This document shows, piece after piece, positions 5,068 to 5,679 of a stretch of 5,679 nucleotides of DNA (positions are counted from its first letter, which is position 1; the number at the start of each line of letters is the position of its first letter). Origin of the DNA: Spirosoma sp. GTDB lineage: Bacteria > Bacteroidota > Bacteroidia > Cytophagales > Spirosomataceae. Location: positions 1 to 5,679 of the forward strand of contig JAQBNX010000014.1 of the NCBI GenBank assembly GCA_028288385.1, in the 5' to 3' direction. Position numbers and translations under genes: made by a program. The notes beneath the pieces were generated by a model, which saw only the letters and a program-made list of their open reading frames with translations, ran no database searches and was not told the origin of the DNA.

Positions 5068-5199
5068 GGCTATGTTCAACTCATCTAAACTAGGTTGGAC
5101 CGCTGGCACAGTACTCAGTTACAGACGGACCCCGTACTGCGACCCGCATACCCAGCCATACCACGATGCCCAGGTGATGATGGATCGGCCCCTATCGAG

Positions 5200-5679
5200 T
5201 TAAGGTAAAATGGGAAAACTGATCGAATACACCGTTTCACGACTTCGCCTGATTTGCCAACTCGCCATCAAAATAATCAGCGAATTAGCCAGGTAGAGTG
5301 AGAGAATAATCGGAAGAAATAGAAACGGCGACATGATAAACGGCGACCGACCGAAGAGGCTGACAATCCAACTAAAGACAAAGCCGTAGGTAATAAAACA
5401 CCAGGTAATCTGGAAGTTAATAATCCGTCTTCCGAGTTCATAGACGCCTTTCACTTTATCCCGCTTCATGACCCAGAGAATCAGCGGAACAAACAGGTTG
5501 CCGAGTGGAATCACCCAGAAAGAAAGCGTCGCTAAATTCATCAACTGCAAAAAACCAGGGTCTGCTGCTTTGGTAAAATCCAGCAATTCTTCAATGGGTG
5601 TATCTAAAGCTTGGGCGATCAAGCGAAGTGTATTGCCACGCGGTTCGGTATCTCCGGCTTCGATTCGTTGCAGGGTTCG
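5200..5679 (-). CDS. XRE helix-turn-helix protein fused to a DUF4870 membrane domain (5' end missing)
   Basis: The frame is open to the window edge, giving 159 visible residues and TAA at 5202-5200. It begins RTLQRIEAGDTEPRGNTLRL, the second half of an XRE/HTH_3 domain including the recognition helix, then IAQALDTPIEELLDF, the usual domain end. The rest matches DUF4870 (Tic20-like): three membrane segments (about 49-70, 86-108 and 117-140), with the basic loop MKRDKVKGVYELGRRIINFQ between the first two. It is probably a membrane-anchored DNA-binding protein in the inner membrane, with the HTH facing the cytoplasm. HTH-DUF4870 fusions are common in Bacteroidota, but their signals and targets are poorly known. 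Roughly 30-35 N-terminal residues should lie beyond the window. It is on the same strand as the DUF1801 gene but 264 bases apart. Confidence 0.8.
   Translation of the reverse strand, partial: RTLQRIEAGDTEPRGNTLRLIAQALDTPIEELLDFTKAADPGFLQLMNLATLSFWVIPLGNLFVPLILWVMKRDKVKGVYELGRRIINFQITWCFITYGFVFSWIVSLFGRSPFIMSPFLFLPIILSLYLANSLIILMASWQIRRSRETVYSISFPILP

Overview
The window looks like chromosomal DNA from a Bacteroidota species, probably Cytophagales and Spirosoma-like. The evidence is a lipid-poor signal peptide ending in Ala-Asn-Ala-Gln, start regions that mostly lack a Shine-Dalgarno sequence, an XRE-HTH/DUF4870 membrane protein, a DUF1801 protein and roughly 50% GC. The genus is an inference from style, not from a marker gene.

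Left part (1-2897, all + strand). The last 22 codons of an unidentified gene end at 71. A gene at 288-1667 encodes a protein with the fold signatures of M6-type (immune inhibitor A-like) metallopeptidases, but its HExxH motif has become RQIGH. Just after its stop codon, another frame encodes a clean coiled-coil tail ending at 1776, followed within a few bases by a terminator-like hairpin. This suggests a one-base frameshift cut the tail off. At 1959-2897 is a secreted M23/LytM-like protein that has also lost its zinc ligands. It may be translationally coupled to a 14-codon leader ORF that has a good GGAGG site. Two neighbouring peptidase-like proteins therefore both look catalytically dead.

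Middle part (2898-4557). This is a 1.66-kb gap between convergent genes with no convincing gene. It is rich in ordered non-coding sequence: strong inverted repeats (3271-3319, 3603-3631) and several clusters of short motifs. Each cluster has its own motif, but nearly all recur every 10-11 bp, about one DNA helical turn: ACTGTCT-type (3440-3505), TATAAC/TATCAC (3828-3929), TACC (3960-3992), GGTCCA (3997-4071) and ACCGTTT/AAACGGT (4262-4390). The last cluster is also a large near-perfect inverted repeat. This helically phased, multi-motif region is the least explained and most interesting part of the window.

Right part (4558-5679, - strand). A DUF1801 (YdhG/Fra-like) gene carries one in-frame TAA at codon 29 and is otherwise intact, so it is a recent pseudogene or a sequencing error. 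Upstream of it is an XRE helix-turn-helix protein fused to a DUF4870 membrane domain, running off the right edge. No RNA genes, CRISPR array, insertion sequence or complete mobile element is visible.
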